Notes: a model not told the origin generated them from the sequence alone. Counted from the stretch's first letter, positions 1 to 11,320 are shown. The stretch is DNA of 64,000 nucleotides from Ceratotherium simum simum (GCF_000283155.1 NW_004454229.1:6646109-6710108), one strand, 5' to 3'. Made by a program: numbers and translations.

Positions 1-405
1 CCTCTCCCTCCTGGCCCGCCCCGCCCACTGCAAGGCCGATGGGCTGGCCGTCAACACAAATCACAAATCACGCTGCCCGGTGCCCCTTCCTCCTGTGAAG
101 GCCCCTCATGCTGGGAGTGAGCCCTCCCCATGGTGTTCCCTGCTGCCCTACCTGCCATTCAAGCCCCAGCCTAAATGCAGCAGGTCCAGGAAGCCTTCCC
201 AGGATGAGGCCAGGCACCCAGCAGGTGCACAGTGAAGGTGTGCTACACTGGATTAGACCACAGAGAAGGAACCCTCATCCCGCCCTGCTCCCAGTCCCCG
301 GGGCGCTGAGAAAACACAAGGGAGTGGTGTTGAGAGGAGGGGACCAGAATGGTCATTTTACAGAAATGTTAACACCCCCAACAAGAGGATTCACAAGGTC
401 ACAGA

Positions 406-408
<3 letters not shown>

Positions 409-437
<29 letters not shown>
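409..437. repeat. (TG)n microsatellite
   Basis: An uninterrupted TG dinucleotide run of 14.5 units. It is followed by a short imperfect TG-rich stretch to about position 470. Length polymorphism is likely. Confidence 0.97.
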
Positions 438-439
<2 letters not shown>

Positions 440-440
440 A

Positions 441-1060
441 CAGGCGTGTTTGTGTGTGCACGTCTGTCTCTGAGGCAGGAAAGGTAATGGCTCTGGTACT
501 TAGTGTCCCCTAAGGAACCAAACACAGCCGGTCTGTTTGACTCAAATTCTGTGATCACAGGAATCAGCTCATCAAAGACACAGCACACCCCAACCCAGCC
601 TGCAGCATTCTAGAACAGAGCCTGCCCTGGCAAGCTTTCAGAGGAGGCCCTTGGAGGGTGGTGGCTGTTTAGTTTGCTCCAAAAGTGATGGAGAGGGGCT
701 GAGGAGGCGGGTCAGGCACACACCAAGAACTGGTCTGCTTCAGTCCTGACACAGCCCCAGCCTGCTGTCCCTTCCACAAAGAGGTCCACAGATATCTGCT
801 GGGTGTCTACCATATGCACCAGGCGGGGTTTCTCATTAGTATCCCCCAAGAATGGGTCTGGAACATCCCAGAACACACACATCCTCTAGGATCCTAGTAA
901 GAAACCTGCTAAAGGAGTCAGACCAGGAACACGGCCTGGAAGGACCAAAGATGACCTGACTGGTCAAAGGCTTCTGAGGGGACAGGGGAGTTTATCTACT
1001 GAGAATTCTGACCCAAACTTGGCTTCTGAAACAGACATGGGATTTCTCACAGAGGTCGTC
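441..1060. other. Non-coding spacer, nothing recognised
   Basis: I see no gene, no intact repeat and no strong motif. A 10-bp palindrome, TGTGATCACA, lies near 549-560 but is too short to interpret. Around 780-840 there is a faint MIR-like tail. Confidence 0.4.
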
Positions 1061-1194
1061 TACCCCCTACACTCGATCCACTTAGATTCGTCCCATTAGA
1101 AAAAGAATAACCTATCACTACTTACACATATTTAGCGCTCTCCAGTGTACCAAGGCCTTCCTTCACCCATATTCACTTGACGAGTATGCCCAGC

Positions 1195-1420
1195 CTCCCT
1201 CTGCACAGGCTGGTCCCTCCCTGGAACGCTCTCTTCCACTCTCTCCCCTGGGTGCTACCTCCTCGTCCTTTATGTGTTCCTCATCACAGCACTTGTCACA
1301 TCTGCCTGTTAATACCTTATTAAATTTACCAGCTGTCCGCCCAGGGATAGGGGCAGGAGTGGGGTGCACAGCACAGAGAAGGCATTGGCTCAGTAAATAT
1401 TTTTTGGATGAATAAAGTTT
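1195..1420 (+). repeat. L2 LINE 3' end
   Basis: The order of blocks matches the L2 3' region: a C/T-rich cysteine-box-like stretch (tggtccctccctgg), then 'atcacagcacttgtcac', then a GGCTCAGTAAATATT tail ending in 'ggatgaataaa'. L2 is an ancient LINE and this copy is a non-coding fossil. Confidence 0.8.
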
Positions 1421-1424
1421 TTAC

Positions 1425-2680
1425 AGAAATCCTGCTTTTCAAGAATAGTCATTACGTCTACAAGATCAAATTCCAAGACTAGCTAACTCAGTCACATACT
1501 AACTCACCATTTGGCTACATCCACACAACTACCCCCCATCACCCCACATACACACACGTGCACACACCTCACCTTGCCCTCGCAGGCCTTAGGATGCGCA
1601 CCGTTCCCTCTGCCTGTAAAACCCAAGCGTTGGATATTCAGAAAGCCTGGCCGCTGATGTTGCTCCGCCCCTGCTGGCAAACGACACGGGCAGGCTCCTT
1701 CTAGAGTCACTGGTCAGGCTAGTAAAACGGGGTCATCACCGCACCTCCCCTCCTAGCTGTGAAGACAGCCTAAGCTAACCTCCAGGCAAAGCATGTGCAG
1801 TTCCAAGGAGGGACAAAGGCACTGAGAGGGTGTGGGGTGGCCTCAAGGAGCTCAACTCCTGTTGTCATTCCCACTTCGGAAGGAAGTCAAGAAGGGCCCA
1901 TCGGGCTGGGTACAGAGAGGGGATCTGAGCGGTCTTTCTGCGTTGCTAAGATCTAGCTGCCTCTCCAAGCCCTGTCGGCCAGGCCTCCCTTCCATCTCCA
2001 AAGCTAAGCATGCTGTTTATTCTCAGACAGGTTAGATGCTCTGGTTCTTGGCCCCCCTGAACACAGATGTCTGCTCCACCGGCCCAAGGAGCCACTCTCT
2101 CTATAGGACTCTTCAAGAGGCCAAGAGAATCTGCCTACTACCTTCGCGGCTTGGGGACAGGCAGAGGTGGGAGGGACCACTCCTGGGCCTGGGCGGAAGC
2201 TGAGAAGGCCAGCAGGGCCGAGGTCCCCGCCCCCGAAACGCCTTCCTCTGTGTCTCAGAAAACGCGCCCTACAGACAGAGGAATCCTCTGCCGATCCGAA
2301 GACTGCCCTTCACAGCTGGACCCTCCAAACCACAGGTTTATAAAAGACACGGTTCTTGGAATCAAAGAAAAGCCACAGAGCAGGCCCTGAGCTCACGTAG
2401 GAGGAATGCATCCTCCTCCTCCTCCTCCCTGGTTCAGTCCCTCCCTTGACACGAAACAAGAACTTAAGAGGGGCAGAAAGAAGAGAGAAGGGGGAGGGCA
2501 GAGACCAGGCTCTCTGAGCCCACAGGGGCCTCTGGTTGCACTCCTGCTCTGCCCCCTCCCTGTGCTACCACGTCCTGGGAATGGCTCCAGCCCCTTGACA
2601 ATCAGGTCTCAGAAACCGCACTCCAGGGAGACACTGTGCTACTTTTAGTTTCTCTGTTCAACAAGCTCCCCCATCACCTT
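1425..2680. other. Non-coding spacer with a (CCT)n tract
   Basis: No gene or clear transposon is recognised. An imperfect CA-rich patch lies at 1540-1570, and a short CCT trinucleotide run at about 2411-2428. Open frames here, such as 2067-2390 on the plus strand, have no recognisable protein content. Confidence 0.4.
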
Positions 2681-2684
2681 CCAT

Positions 2685-2765
2685 TTATCTACCCATAGAA
2701 CTCCCAGTCACCCATCAATGCCCAGCTCAAATGTCCCTGATTTCCAGCCCAGAGCAAGCACTGAA
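2685..2765 (+). repeat. L2 LINE fragment
   Basis: The phrase 'tgcccagctcaaatgtcc' is the L2 segment that precedes the 'cctccaggaagcc' block. It is short and diverged. Confidence 0.55.
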
Positions 2766-2879
2766 GTCCCTCAGTAGGTTCATGAGCTAGAATTCAATAT
2801 CAGAAGACATCTGTTTCCACCTGCCACCCTCTCACGAGGCATCCAACAGAACTTTCAGCACCAATGAACTCCTAACCAA

Positions 2880-3060
2880 GGGCTGCCGTGGTAAAGTGGA
2901 CAGAGCACTGGACCGAGGGCAGGAGCTTCAGCTCCCCAGCTCCCTGGCTAATTCAGAGAGAGAGGCAATTCACCCCGACTTGAGATGCCCCCCGTCATAC
3001 AAGACACTATGTCTACTGGGGCAGGCATGAGAATTAAAGCAAACAGGAGATAACGGAAGG
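2880..3060 (+). repeat. MIR SINE
   Basis: The start 'gtggtaaagtggacagagc' matches the tRNA-like MIR head. A diverged core follows, ending near 'gcatgagaattaaagcaaa', which matches the MIR block after the CTCAG/CTGTAAA region. Confidence 0.6.
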
Positions 3061-3104
3061 GGTGTGATCTTGTCTCAGCCTCTCTCTCCCTCCCATTCCA
3101 ACCT

Positions 3105-3300
3105 CCCTCTTCTTGTGCCCCGGGCTTCAGTCCCAGGGAGCATTTGCTAGTCCCCAGTCTGTGCACATGCCATCCTCTCTACCCGGAATGCCCACCTCCC
3201 TGCCCGTTTCTGCCATTCCAGTCCATCCGCCATCCCTCAGCCCACTCCAGCACTGGGCAGGATGATTTCTTCATTTTCCAAGTCCACATGAAACTCTAGC
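3105..3300 (+). repeat. L2-like LINE fragment
   Basis: 'gtgcacatgccatcctctct' followed by 'acccggaatgcccacctccc' resembles the L2 segment upstream of the 3' tail (short C/T-rich block, 'tggaatgccc'). Confidence 0.5.
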
Positions 3301-3538
3301 TGTGATGCCTCCAACATTTCTACTTGGCCTTATTATATGGACAAAGGCTGTCTCCCTGCAGGACTGCTGGTTCCAAAAAGTAGAATCCAAATATTTACTC
3401 TGTCTGATAATCAATAACCATCGAATGACTGGGGATTATGAAAGAGCTTTTTGGACAAAGCAAGGTTGAGCTCTTCTGGGAAATTTCCTCCTTATTTTTC
3501 TCCTTTATAAATATGTAACTTTAAAGAACAGAAGACAC

Positions 3539-3792
3539 AGGGCCAGCCCGGTGGCGCAAGCGGTTAAGTGCGCACACTCTGCTGCAGCAGCCCGGGGTTA
3601 GCTGGTTCAGATCCCGGGCGTGCACTGACGCACCACTTGTCAAGCCATGCTGTGGCGGCGTCCCATATAAAGTGGAGGAAGATGGGCATGGATGTTAGCC
3701 CAGGGCCAGTCTTTCTCAGCAAAAAGAGGAGGATTAGCAGATGTTAGCTCCGGGCAGATCTTCCTCACAAAAAAAAAAAAAAGAAGAAGAAG
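3539..3792 (+). mobile_element. ERE SINE (A-type head), full length
   Basis: A tRNA-derived perissodactyl SINE. The head carries pol III A-box-like (gtggcgcaagcggttaag) and B-box-like (ggttcagatcccg) sequence. The body contains 'cccatataaagtggaggaag' and the unit 'ggattagcagatgttagctc'. It ends in an A/GAA tail. The target-site duplication is aagaacagaagacac at 3524-3538 and aagaacagaatacac at 3793-3807, 14 of 15 bases identical. The A-type head (ggccagcccggtggcgcaag) is distinct from the other ERE type in this window. Confidence 0.95.
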
Positions 3793-4179
3793 AAGAACAG
3801 AATACACTTTCATAAACCCAAATACCATAAGGGTCAAAGAGTGGCCTTATCTTCCAAAGGTTCCCATGTTTCTCTCCTCAAGCAATTGTTGGAGGAGAGA
3901 GACCTGGAGACCTTGGAAAAGACTTGACTTTGAATCTTGGTTCTGTTCCTAGCTTGAAACTTGCAAGGTAGATCGACATGGCAGGACCATCCTTGATGGA
4001 TGACCAAGCTCCCCCCTCTGCTGCAAATCTGGTCTAAAGCAGTCTGGTTTTCTTCTGTTTTGTCTAATTCCATTTGAGGTCATGGCCTGAGTCTTCACCA
4101 CTGAAGATAGTTTTTAATCAGATTTGGGTAATCCACGGGCCTTCAGAAACTTTGAATCTAGAACCTTACAACAGGAAGG

Positions 4180-4290
4180 AGTCCCACAGTCCCTCTGTTA
4201 CAGACAAGGCGTCCAGGCCACAGAGCTGGGTCAAGGGCAGGAAAAGGTCTGGGACCTGGGTCTCCCAAGACATCTGTACCTAGGTGGCCT
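4180..4290 (-). repeat. MIR SINE fragment
   Basis: A diverged reverse-complement MIR: 'ctgttacagacaaggcgtcc', then 'cacagagctgggtcaagggc', then 'gggacctgggtct'. Confidence 0.5.
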
Positions 4291-4399
4291 CATCTATAAA
4301 ACGAGATAACAAGCCCTGTTTGTGAAAGTCAAGGTTCTGCTGCCTCCCCTTGAACAGCACCCGGCCTAAAGCCATCAGCTGTTCAAAAACACCTGTTGA

Positions 4400-4614
4400 G
4401 GGCCGGCCCGTGGCTTAGCGGTTAAGTGCGCGCGTGCTCCGCTGCTGGCGGCCCGGGTTCGGATCCTGGGCGCGCACCGACGCACCACTTCTCCAGCCAC
4501 GCTGAGGCCGCGTCCCACATACAGCAACTAGAAGGATGTGCAGCTATGACATACAACTATCTACTGGGGCTTTGGGGGGAAAAATAAATAAATAAAATTA
4601 TTTAAAAAAAATTA
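4400..4614 (+). mobile_element. ERE SINE (B-type), full length
   Basis: It starts gggccggcccgtggcttagc and contains the B-box-like ggttcggatcc. The body 'cagcaactagaaggatgtgc' and 'ctactggggctttgggg' is characteristic of the type. The tail is (AAAT)n. A perfect 16-bp target-site duplication, caaaaacacctgttga, lies at 4384-4399 and 4615-4630, which argues for a fairly recent insertion. Confidence 0.97.
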
Positions 4615-5044
4615 CAAAAACACCTGTTGAATAGACACTCCTTCTAAACCCTCCTCTCCAGCTCTGCTCCACTGAGGAAGGCATGTGCCCTGCAGGGACC
4701 AGCGGGCAGTGCTCACCTGCACACCCTCAGGGTGCTCCCATCCCTTCCCCCCGAGCTTGCCGGCTCTGCATCCCAGGAATGGAAATAAGTCACCACTCCA
4801 CATAGACACTGTGGGAGGTTGATCTCACTTAATCCTCCCAACAAACTTCCAGGTGGTAACTCTACTCTTGGTTTCATATCTGACCTATCTTGACAGTGAA
4901 GATCACAATGGTGTGTCTTCACAAGGTCACAGTTCTTCCTGGCTGGGTCCAGTCATCACAAACCCACATACCCCACTCCCACCCCCTCCAGTGGGAACCG
5001 GAAGGAAGACTTTAGTCACAAAAAGAAAAGACCTTAAATCCTAC

Positions 5045-5190
5045 CATCAGGCCCTCTGGTTCTGGCACCAGTCTGAGGCAGGCCCCTTGACCTTAACTTG
5101 CCCATCTGTAAAACAGGAAGTCACCGTGCCCTGCCTGGCCTACCTCACACAGGAGTGTGAAAGCAAAATAAAGAAGCAAACACAAAACTG
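5045..5190 (+). repeat. MIR SINE
   Basis: 'ccttgaccttaacttgccc', 'atctgtaaaacaggaagtc' and 'ctacctcacacaggagtgtg' follow the MIR order. It is an old, diverged copy. Confidence 0.7.
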
Positions 5191-5279
5191 TGTGTCAACA
5201 GAAGGAAAACAGCATCCCCTTCCCCTGGGACAATCAAAGGGGCTAGGAAGAAAGGAGGATGCTACAGTGACCAAGGCAC

Positions 5280-5350
5280 CAGGCTAGGAGTCAGGCCCTG
5301 GCTGGCTGCCCCATGAGTCCCTTCCCCTCACCTATAAAACAAAGGGAGTG
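5280..5350 (+). repeat. MIR fragment
   Basis: A short segment: 'aggagtcaggccctggctgg', then 'cccctcacctataaaac'. This is the MIR core shortened to about 70 bases. Confidence 0.45.
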
Positions 5351-5354
5351 GATT

Positions 5355-5535
5355 TGATTCCTGGTTCCCAAACCTGGCTGCACATCAAAATCACCTGGGG
5401 GATCTGCAACAACCCAGTTGCCCGTCCTCCCCAGGCTGTGGGGAGGCTGCCGGGATCCAGCTTTCAGAGGCTTCTGGATCAGATGTTCCGGGAGACCCCT
5501 CTGAGGGATCTGACCCTTCCTCAGCAGGAGTAATG
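5355..5535 (+). repeat. hAT-type DNA transposon relic (MER3-like)
   Basis: The start 'ggttcccaaacctggctgca' followed by 'catcaaaatcacctggggg' matches the terminal region shared by non-autonomous hAT-Charlie elements. The interior is diverged and the subfamily is tentative. Confidence 0.55.
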
Positions 5536-5679
5536 GACCCCAGGTCCGGAGATGGCTGGACAGATGGACAGACCTCTTCTGCCCCTCACCCTCTCCAGCC
5601 AGGCTCCCAGGAGGCCTGCAGGAAGCCTCCGGATGCAGGTCGGGGTTTAGACAGCCGCCCAAACAGGTACGGGCCCAGA

Positions 5680-5800
5680 TTTAATTGGCCTCTCGGTTAA
5701 GCTTTCTAATTTCATTAAAGCTGCCTCCATCATGCAGACCGAGGCTCTGAATTTAATAACAGCAGAGCATCGCCCTGCCCCAATGTAAGCTGATTAGGTC
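5680..5800. promoter_or_regulatory. Candidate conserved non-coding block
   Basis: A repeat-free AT-rich island in G+C-rich surroundings. It holds several homeodomain-type cores: 'ctaatttcattaaag', 'gaatttaataac', 'gctgattagg'. This composition is typical of developmental enhancers. No alignment was available, so the call rests on composition and motif density only. Confidence 0.4.
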
Positions 5801-6500
5801 TGGGGAGGCCCAAGAGGACCGCTCTGGACCAAGGCCCCTGGCCCGGGTCAGCCCCTCCCCGCCCTAGCACACATGCTGCCATGTGGATGGCACACACTCA
5901 GACTGAAAGAGGAGAGGGCACACTGCAAACGGAGCAGGAAGGAAGCAAGTGTTTGGAGCAGGGGTGCAGGGCCAGACCTGCCTGCCCACCCTGGGGAGCC
6001 GGTGCCGCCCCCAGGACTTTCAATAAACACAAACCACCGAGTAATGCTCTTTCATATCTTATTAGGGTGCAGTAGCAGAGTCCAGCCCACACCAGGAGAC
6101 AGCCGCCCCCTGGGCAGAGGGCAGAACTCACAGCAGCCTCCCCCATGCTTCCTGTAGCTCTCGACCCCCACTTCATTCACAACGGGAAGGAGAGGGCAGA
6201 GGGGTGGGGCCTTAGGTCCCAACGGCTGCTCTGTGTCTTTGGAAGAGACTTGTCCTACCCAACTCTACCCCTTCCCTTGGACCCCCTGAGAAGAGGTACC
6301 CCACAGTCCTTCCCCGGTGAGCGTGTGTGGAGGGCTGAGAAAGGAGCCAGCTCCTGGACATCAGCTCCAAAAACACCACGGTCAACGTGTGCAAACATCC
6401 CTGTGCAAATACACATCGCCCACTTCTCGATCATCTCGCTCTATCTAAATATATCCCAAGGAAATAACTTGGCAGTGGTGAGAAATTCTACAGTAGCTCC
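5800..6500. other. G+C-rich non-coding spacer
   Basis: No gene or transposon is recognised. Several overlapping open frames occur on both strands, as expected for G+C-rich sequence, and none has recognisable domains. An 'ataaatatcccaaggaaa'-like patch near 6450 could be a tiny L1 remnant. Confidence 0.35.
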
Positions 6501-6515
6501 AAAGTAGCAAAAACA

Positions 6516-6538
6516 ACACACACACACACACACACACA
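6516..6538. repeat. (AC)n microsatellite
   Basis: An uninterrupted AC run of 11.5 units, followed 50 bases later by scattered CACACA. Confidence 0.95.
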
Positions 6539-6539
6539 G

Positions 6540-7485
6540 TGCTCTGTTCAAGGTGCCATGCTGGGTCAAGGACGGGCGTGGAGACACAAACACACACAGG
6601 CGGCAACCTCCCAGCGTGCTGTGGGTTCAGTCCCGCTGAGGGTTAGCGGTCGGTTATCATTAATATTTAACAAGGAGACAATATTTTAGAAGGGAAGGGA
6701 CTCCATGCAGGTTCCAAGCCCGGCCAGCACAGATGCCCTGTCCAAGGGAGATGTTTGGGGGCACACCCAGCCGAGTACACACACACCCATCCCCACCCGC
6801 TCTGGGACTCGCTTGAAGACACTGGCATTTTCCACTCCACTTGCCAAGAATGGAGCCACCCAGCCCTCTGTGATCTCAAACCCCTGGAAACAAAGGCGGC
6901 AGTCATGGGGGCGGGCTAGCACACCTCAGGCATTGGTCCAATGCCTCCCCCGCCCGCAGCCATTTCACCACAGGGGAAAGGAAGGCCCTCAGTAGGAGAC
7001 AGACATGCCCAGAACCTCGCCAGTGTGGCTCTTACCCCACCATGCTTTCGCTCTTTGGATAATTTGCATAGAGGTGGCTTTTTTAAATGCCCTCAGCAAA
7101 TCTAAGTTGTTTGCAATCACCCCTAAGCCCACCCTCTTGGGCACAAGGGCACCAAATTATTAGGAAAATGTCTGAGGGTCAAGGGGGTATTGGCAATCCC
7201 TCCAATCATGCCAGCTCTCAATGGGCCAGCCCCACCTCTCGGCTCGCATACAATACCCTGGTGCCCATCTTCCCCACCTCCATCGGGATGCGGTCCTCAA
7301 GCCCTGACCACCGCACCAGCCTCCTCACTGGTGTATCTGCCCCAGTCCTCCCCTCATCCAAACAGACCTAACAGGGCCACTGACAGCGCAGGCTCACAAC
7401 CCCGGGGCACTCTGCTTCCTGCCCTTCACGGCTCCAGCTCCGCCCACACAAGCCCTCCTTCCCAACTCAGCATGTCTTTTTAAGC
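6540..7485. other. Non-coding spacer, nothing firm
   Basis: No gene seen. The C/T-rich stretch at 7090-7480 may be strongly diverged L2, but I could not match its blocks with confidence. Confidence 0.35.
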
Positions 7486-7489
7486 TTCC

Positions 7490-7790
7490 AAGTGTTTAGA
7501 GAGGCTCTTCCCTTACCCTGGAAGGCCCTCGTCACAGTCTTCCCTTTCAGTCACCAACTTCCACTTCTTTTCCTTTTTGGGACCCACACAAAATGTCACC
7601 GTGCCCAGGAAGCCCTCTGGGTAGAGCCAGTCAGGCCTTCTCTCGGATGCCCAGCGACTGGGTTCCCTTCAGCATCTGCTTCCGTCTGTCTTCCCCACTA
7701 GACCGTGAGCTCCCAGAGGCAGATCTCTTAGGCATCTCCAGGGCCCGGCTAAGGGTCCAGCACACCAAAGGCATTTCCAAGCCAACACAA
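7490..7790 (+). repeat. L2 LINE 3' end
   Basis: Blocks in L2 order: 'cccttaccctggaaggccc', 'aaaatgtcaccgtgcccagg', 'aagccctctgggtagagcc', 'ccactagaccgtgagctccc' and 'caccaaaggcatttcc'. A long but diverged fragment. Confidence 0.75.
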
Positions 7791-7839
7791 TTTCCAAAAG
7801 AAACTTAAAGTCTCAGAACCAATAACCAGAGACATTGTT

Positions 7840-7945
7840 TAATCCAATCCTAGTTTTTTTAAAGTCAAGAAAACGAAGGCCCAAGGAGGATAACCGAGTG
7901 TCAACATCACACAACTGGTTAGTAGCTGTGTGGCTACACGCTGGA
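7840..7945 (-). repeat. MIR SINE
   Basis: Reverse-complement MIR: 'gaaaacgaaggcccaaggag', then 'catcacacaactggttagta', then 'gtgtggctacacgctgg'. Confidence 0.6.
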
Positions 7946-8744
7946 CAGGTGGCTGCCTGGAGTCTTCATCAACTCCTCCAGATCAGCCAAAAGCCCCTAC
8001 AGCAAGACCAAACACAGGAGACGGCCACCAGCACCAAGCATCCAAGAAAAGAGGGGCCTTAGAGGTGTAGAGGCAGCGCGGGAGGAGCTGGCTTGGGACT
8101 CAGGAGCCCAGCAGAAGGGTGCACACACACCAGCCTGGCAGCCCCGAGTGGAGACCGTCAGCTCGAGTGTCCCAAGCAGGTGCTCGACAAGGACAGGAGA
8201 AAGGACCAAGGATAGGACCTGGCACTCAACAACATTTGCTGTTGCACAATCCATGGCACAAAGGACCAATTATAAACCAATGCAATGCACACAGTATTGC
8301 ACAGGCCTGCACCCGGCTCTGGGATCCCAGAAAAAAGGAGGATTATTTCTGTGGAGGGTGGGGCAGTCTGGGGCGGCTTCACAAGAGCGGTGACATCTGA
8401 TCAGACACCATCTGTTATTTTTGTCTAATTGTTTCACATGTGTGAAATTTTGATTCTAAGCTAGAATGGGGACTCAGAGAGGTCCAGACTATGGCTGCTT
8501 CCCCCGCCTTCCCCGACCTCTCTCTCCAAAACATCCATTCCACGGCGGGACTCCTAGTAGATACCAAGGCACGAGTGATGGACCACGCCCTTTTATTTCA
8601 AAGAGGAGGCAAAGCAACACTGGTTTCCCACAAGTCTGCTCTACCCGCAGAAGCTCCCTGAATCCCATCAAGAAATCCAGCGGTGTCCATGGGCACTCCC
8701 AATATCCCACACGTCCCGTGTACCTGGTGTGGCATTAAGAGACA

Positions 8745-8925
8745 GGCACTATTAGGCTCTACTGAACATTCCCTTTATCTGATGGGTGGCACTGGGTCTC
8801 TTACACACCTTAGCTACTTCTCCCTCTCAACAACCCTGCAAGCCAGGAATCAACATCCCCACTTGACAAACTGGGAAAACTGAGGCTCAGAGAGAGGTCA
8901 CTTGGGGAGGTCAGTGGCAGGCCCA
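8745..8925 (-). repeat. MIR SINE
   Basis: Reverse-complement MIR with well-kept core: 'caacaaccctgcaagccagg', 'caaactgggaaaactgaggc' and 'tcagagagaggtcacttgg'. Confidence 0.85.
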
Positions 8926-9067
8926 CATGGAGTCTTGTACCACATCACACTGCCCATAATATGAATCCTCTGCCAATAGTTCCCTGCAACAGAAGCATCA
9001 CCGATGGTTTGGCAGGAATGAATTAGTGCCCATTCAGACATCCCCCTCGCAGAACCACCACCACCAC

Positions 9068-9311
9068 TGGGGCTGCCCAGTGGCGTAGCGGAGCGGTTAA
9101 GTGTGTGTGCTCCGCTGCGGCGGCCTGCGGTTTGATCCCAGGCACATATCGATGCACCGCTTGTCAAGCCATGCTATGGCAGCGTCCCATATAAAGTGGA
9201 GGAAGATGTGCACGGATGTTAGCCCAGGGCCAGTCTTCCTCAGCAAAAAAAAAAGAGGAGGGTTGGCTACAGATATTAGATCAGGGCTGATCTTCCTCAC
9301 ACACAAAAAAA
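9068..9311 (+). mobile_element. ERE SINE (A-type head), full length
   Basis: Head 'gtggcgtagcggagcggtta', with B-box-like 'ggtttgatccca'; body 'cccatataaagtggaggaag'; two tail units ending 'cagtcttcctcagc' and 'gatcttcctcacac'. The target site is a CCA triplet tract: agaaccaccaccaccac at 9051-9067 and again at 9312-9328, a perfect 17-bp duplication. The downstream copy continues into more CCA units. Confidence 0.95.
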
Positions 9312-10059
9312 AGAACCACCACCACCACCAGCACCACTAACGTGAGTGGCATGCTGTACCAGGTGGTGTCACTCACCCAGACTATGCTGTACCCTGGTTT
9401 CCACAGCTGCATCCCACCTTCTCACCTTCCCGAGGCCTCGACACCCCACTCACCCCCAGCCACATCCTATTTCCCACAGAGGCTCAGAAGAATGCCAACT
9501 CCAAGCACTCCCTTTCTTGTTTGGGTAACGGCCACTTCACAATTCTCCCTCCCACACCGGGACCCTCGCTGCTCCCGAGCAGGAGCTCAGGCCAGGAAGA
9601 GAGAACAAACGGGAGGGGGGATGGAAAACACACACAACAGTGAGCTCCAACCCAAACAGAACTAATCCATTCAGAGCGAAAGAGGCTGAGCAGATGGGAA
9701 GCCGGCATCCCCCGCCTGCCACCACCCTGGGTTCCGGGGCCTTCACCACAGTGTTGTAATTATAAAGGGTGACCCAGCCACATGCTCCAGGGGCCGCCTC
9801 CTGCTCCCAGGCACCTGCGGGCACTGCCTTCATCTGGTTTGTGTTTAGAGCCCTCCCCGAGCCTCCCTCAAATCATATACGCGAAGACAGGAGCACAAAC
9901 ACCCAGCCTTGGGACACGCTTCCACGGGAAGGAGGGAGGCGCCAACTTTGTGCGCTTCCCTCTCCTTTGGATTCTGCGCCTCAGGTCTCTGGGCAGGAGG
10001 AGCAAAACACCCCCAGAAGGGCCCCCACCCCCATTCTTCCCAGACTGGAGCCCCTGTTC

Positions 10060-10245
10060 TCCCTCGGAGCACCTCCTCATGAGCCTGATGACATCTTCCT
10101 TTGGGTGTGTCTGTGTGTCTGTCTTCCCCTCCAGTCAGTAAGCGTGACGGCAGAAACAAACTGTGTTGTTCACTGTGGCGCCCCCAGCGCTTAGCACAGG
10201 GAGAGGCTGTGCAAAAGGCATTCAAGGGTCCGCTGAATGAATGGA
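10060..10245 (+). repeat. L2 LINE 3' end
   Basis: 'ctgtcttcccctccagtcag', 'ggcgcccccagcgcttagca' and 'aaaggcattcaagggtccgc' with a final 'tgaatgaatgg' match the L2 terminus. Confidence 0.8.
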
Positions 10246-10274
10246 GATCACAACTCTAAGTATAATATTGACAT

Positions 10275-10420
10275 TTTTATTCCTTTTATTTGCTCCCTTC
10301 TCTAAACCTTAAGCATCCTGAGGACAGAAACCCTGTCTCATGCATCATCACCGCCCCAGTACCCGGCACTCCATGGGTGCTCAACAAACACTTGTGAGCA
10401 GAAGAATGACCCTTCACCAC
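10275..10420 (+). repeat. L2 LINE 3' end, second copy
   Basis: 'aagcatcctgaggacagaaa', 'ccctgtctcatgcatcatca' and 'ggtgctcaacaaacacttgt'. This is an independent L2 terminus directly after the first. Confidence 0.75.
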
Positions 10421-10469
10421 TCTGAGAACATTGAAGATCAACCAATGACGGACGATTCACTGAATCAGG

Positions 10470-10615
10470 GAACATCAGGGCTGAATGGGGGCTTAGGTAT
10501 CATGGGTGCCACCCCACTCGGTTGTAAAAGGAGAGTGACTTGTTCACAGCCAAAGACCAAGTCAGGATGGCAGACGCAGGACTCGAACCTGGGCCCTGAT
10601 GCCCAGCCCGCCCAG
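10470..10615 (-). repeat. MIR SINE
   Basis: 'gagagtgacttgttcacagc' and 'gcaggactcgaacctgggc' are the reverse complement of the MIR tRNA-like head region. Confidence 0.75.
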
Positions 10616-10904
10616 GCTGGGGAGACGAAAGGCACTGAAGACGGCGCTTGCTGCTCAGAAGGAGCAGGTAATCTGGCAGGGCAGACGAGACAGACACGTG
10701 AAACAATTAGTGAACAAGATAACTGCAAGGATCACGGTATTATACCCTGATATAATAAAGTACACACTGTACAACACAATTAGAGACAAGAGTGAGGCAC
10801 ACTGCACTAATTACACAGGACAAAGAGTTAGCAAACAGGAGCCACCGGGGCGCCGGTATTGTCACAGAGGGCTTGGAGGCCAAGGGACCCGAGGTGAGCT
10901 TGGG

Positions 10905-11015
10905 ATGGGGGCGCCTCCACCAGGAAGCCTCTTCTGATTACCATTCCCTCCTCGGTGCTCTTGCTGGCTCTTGCCCTGAGCTGGCCTATCCCTCTGTCAC
11001 TCATAGCCCTTGTTC
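10905..11015 (+). repeat. L2 LINE fragment
   Basis: 'caccaggaagcctcttctga' followed by a C/T-rich block is the L2 'cctccaggaagcc' segment. Confidence 0.65.
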
Positions 11016-11099
11016 AGGCAGTTCGAAATCGATCACCTGGATGGCCGGGCAGGGGGCAGGGGGCAGGGAGCAGGTCCTGGTACCAAGCCAGCCCTTGGT

Positions 11100-11320
11100 A
11101 GTCACTCAGGGATCATCATTTCACCATAAACAATCATCAGGACTACAAAGGGCTGGGCACGGCACTGAGTCCTCACATGCATCATCCGGTTCAACCCAGA
11201 CAGCAACCCCATGAGGTGAGGTGCACGCTTTTGCAGATAATAAGCTCAGAGAGGGGCAGTTACCCTCCCAAGACCACAATGCCAATAAACGGCAGAGTCA
11301 AGAGATGACATAAAACAGGT
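11100..11320 (-). repeat. MIR SINE, long copy
   Basis: Reverse complement MIR including 'gggctgggcacggcactgag', 'cagcaaccccatgaggtgag', 'gataataagctcagagaggg' and 'cggcagagtcaagagatgac'. Confidence 0.8.

Noticed and set aside
3541..3620. tRNA gene (A-box and B-box visible)
   Set aside because: The boxes belong to the tRNA-derived head of an ERE SINE; the cloverleaf is degenerate and the A-tail and target duplication show a retroposon. The same holds for the other eight copies.
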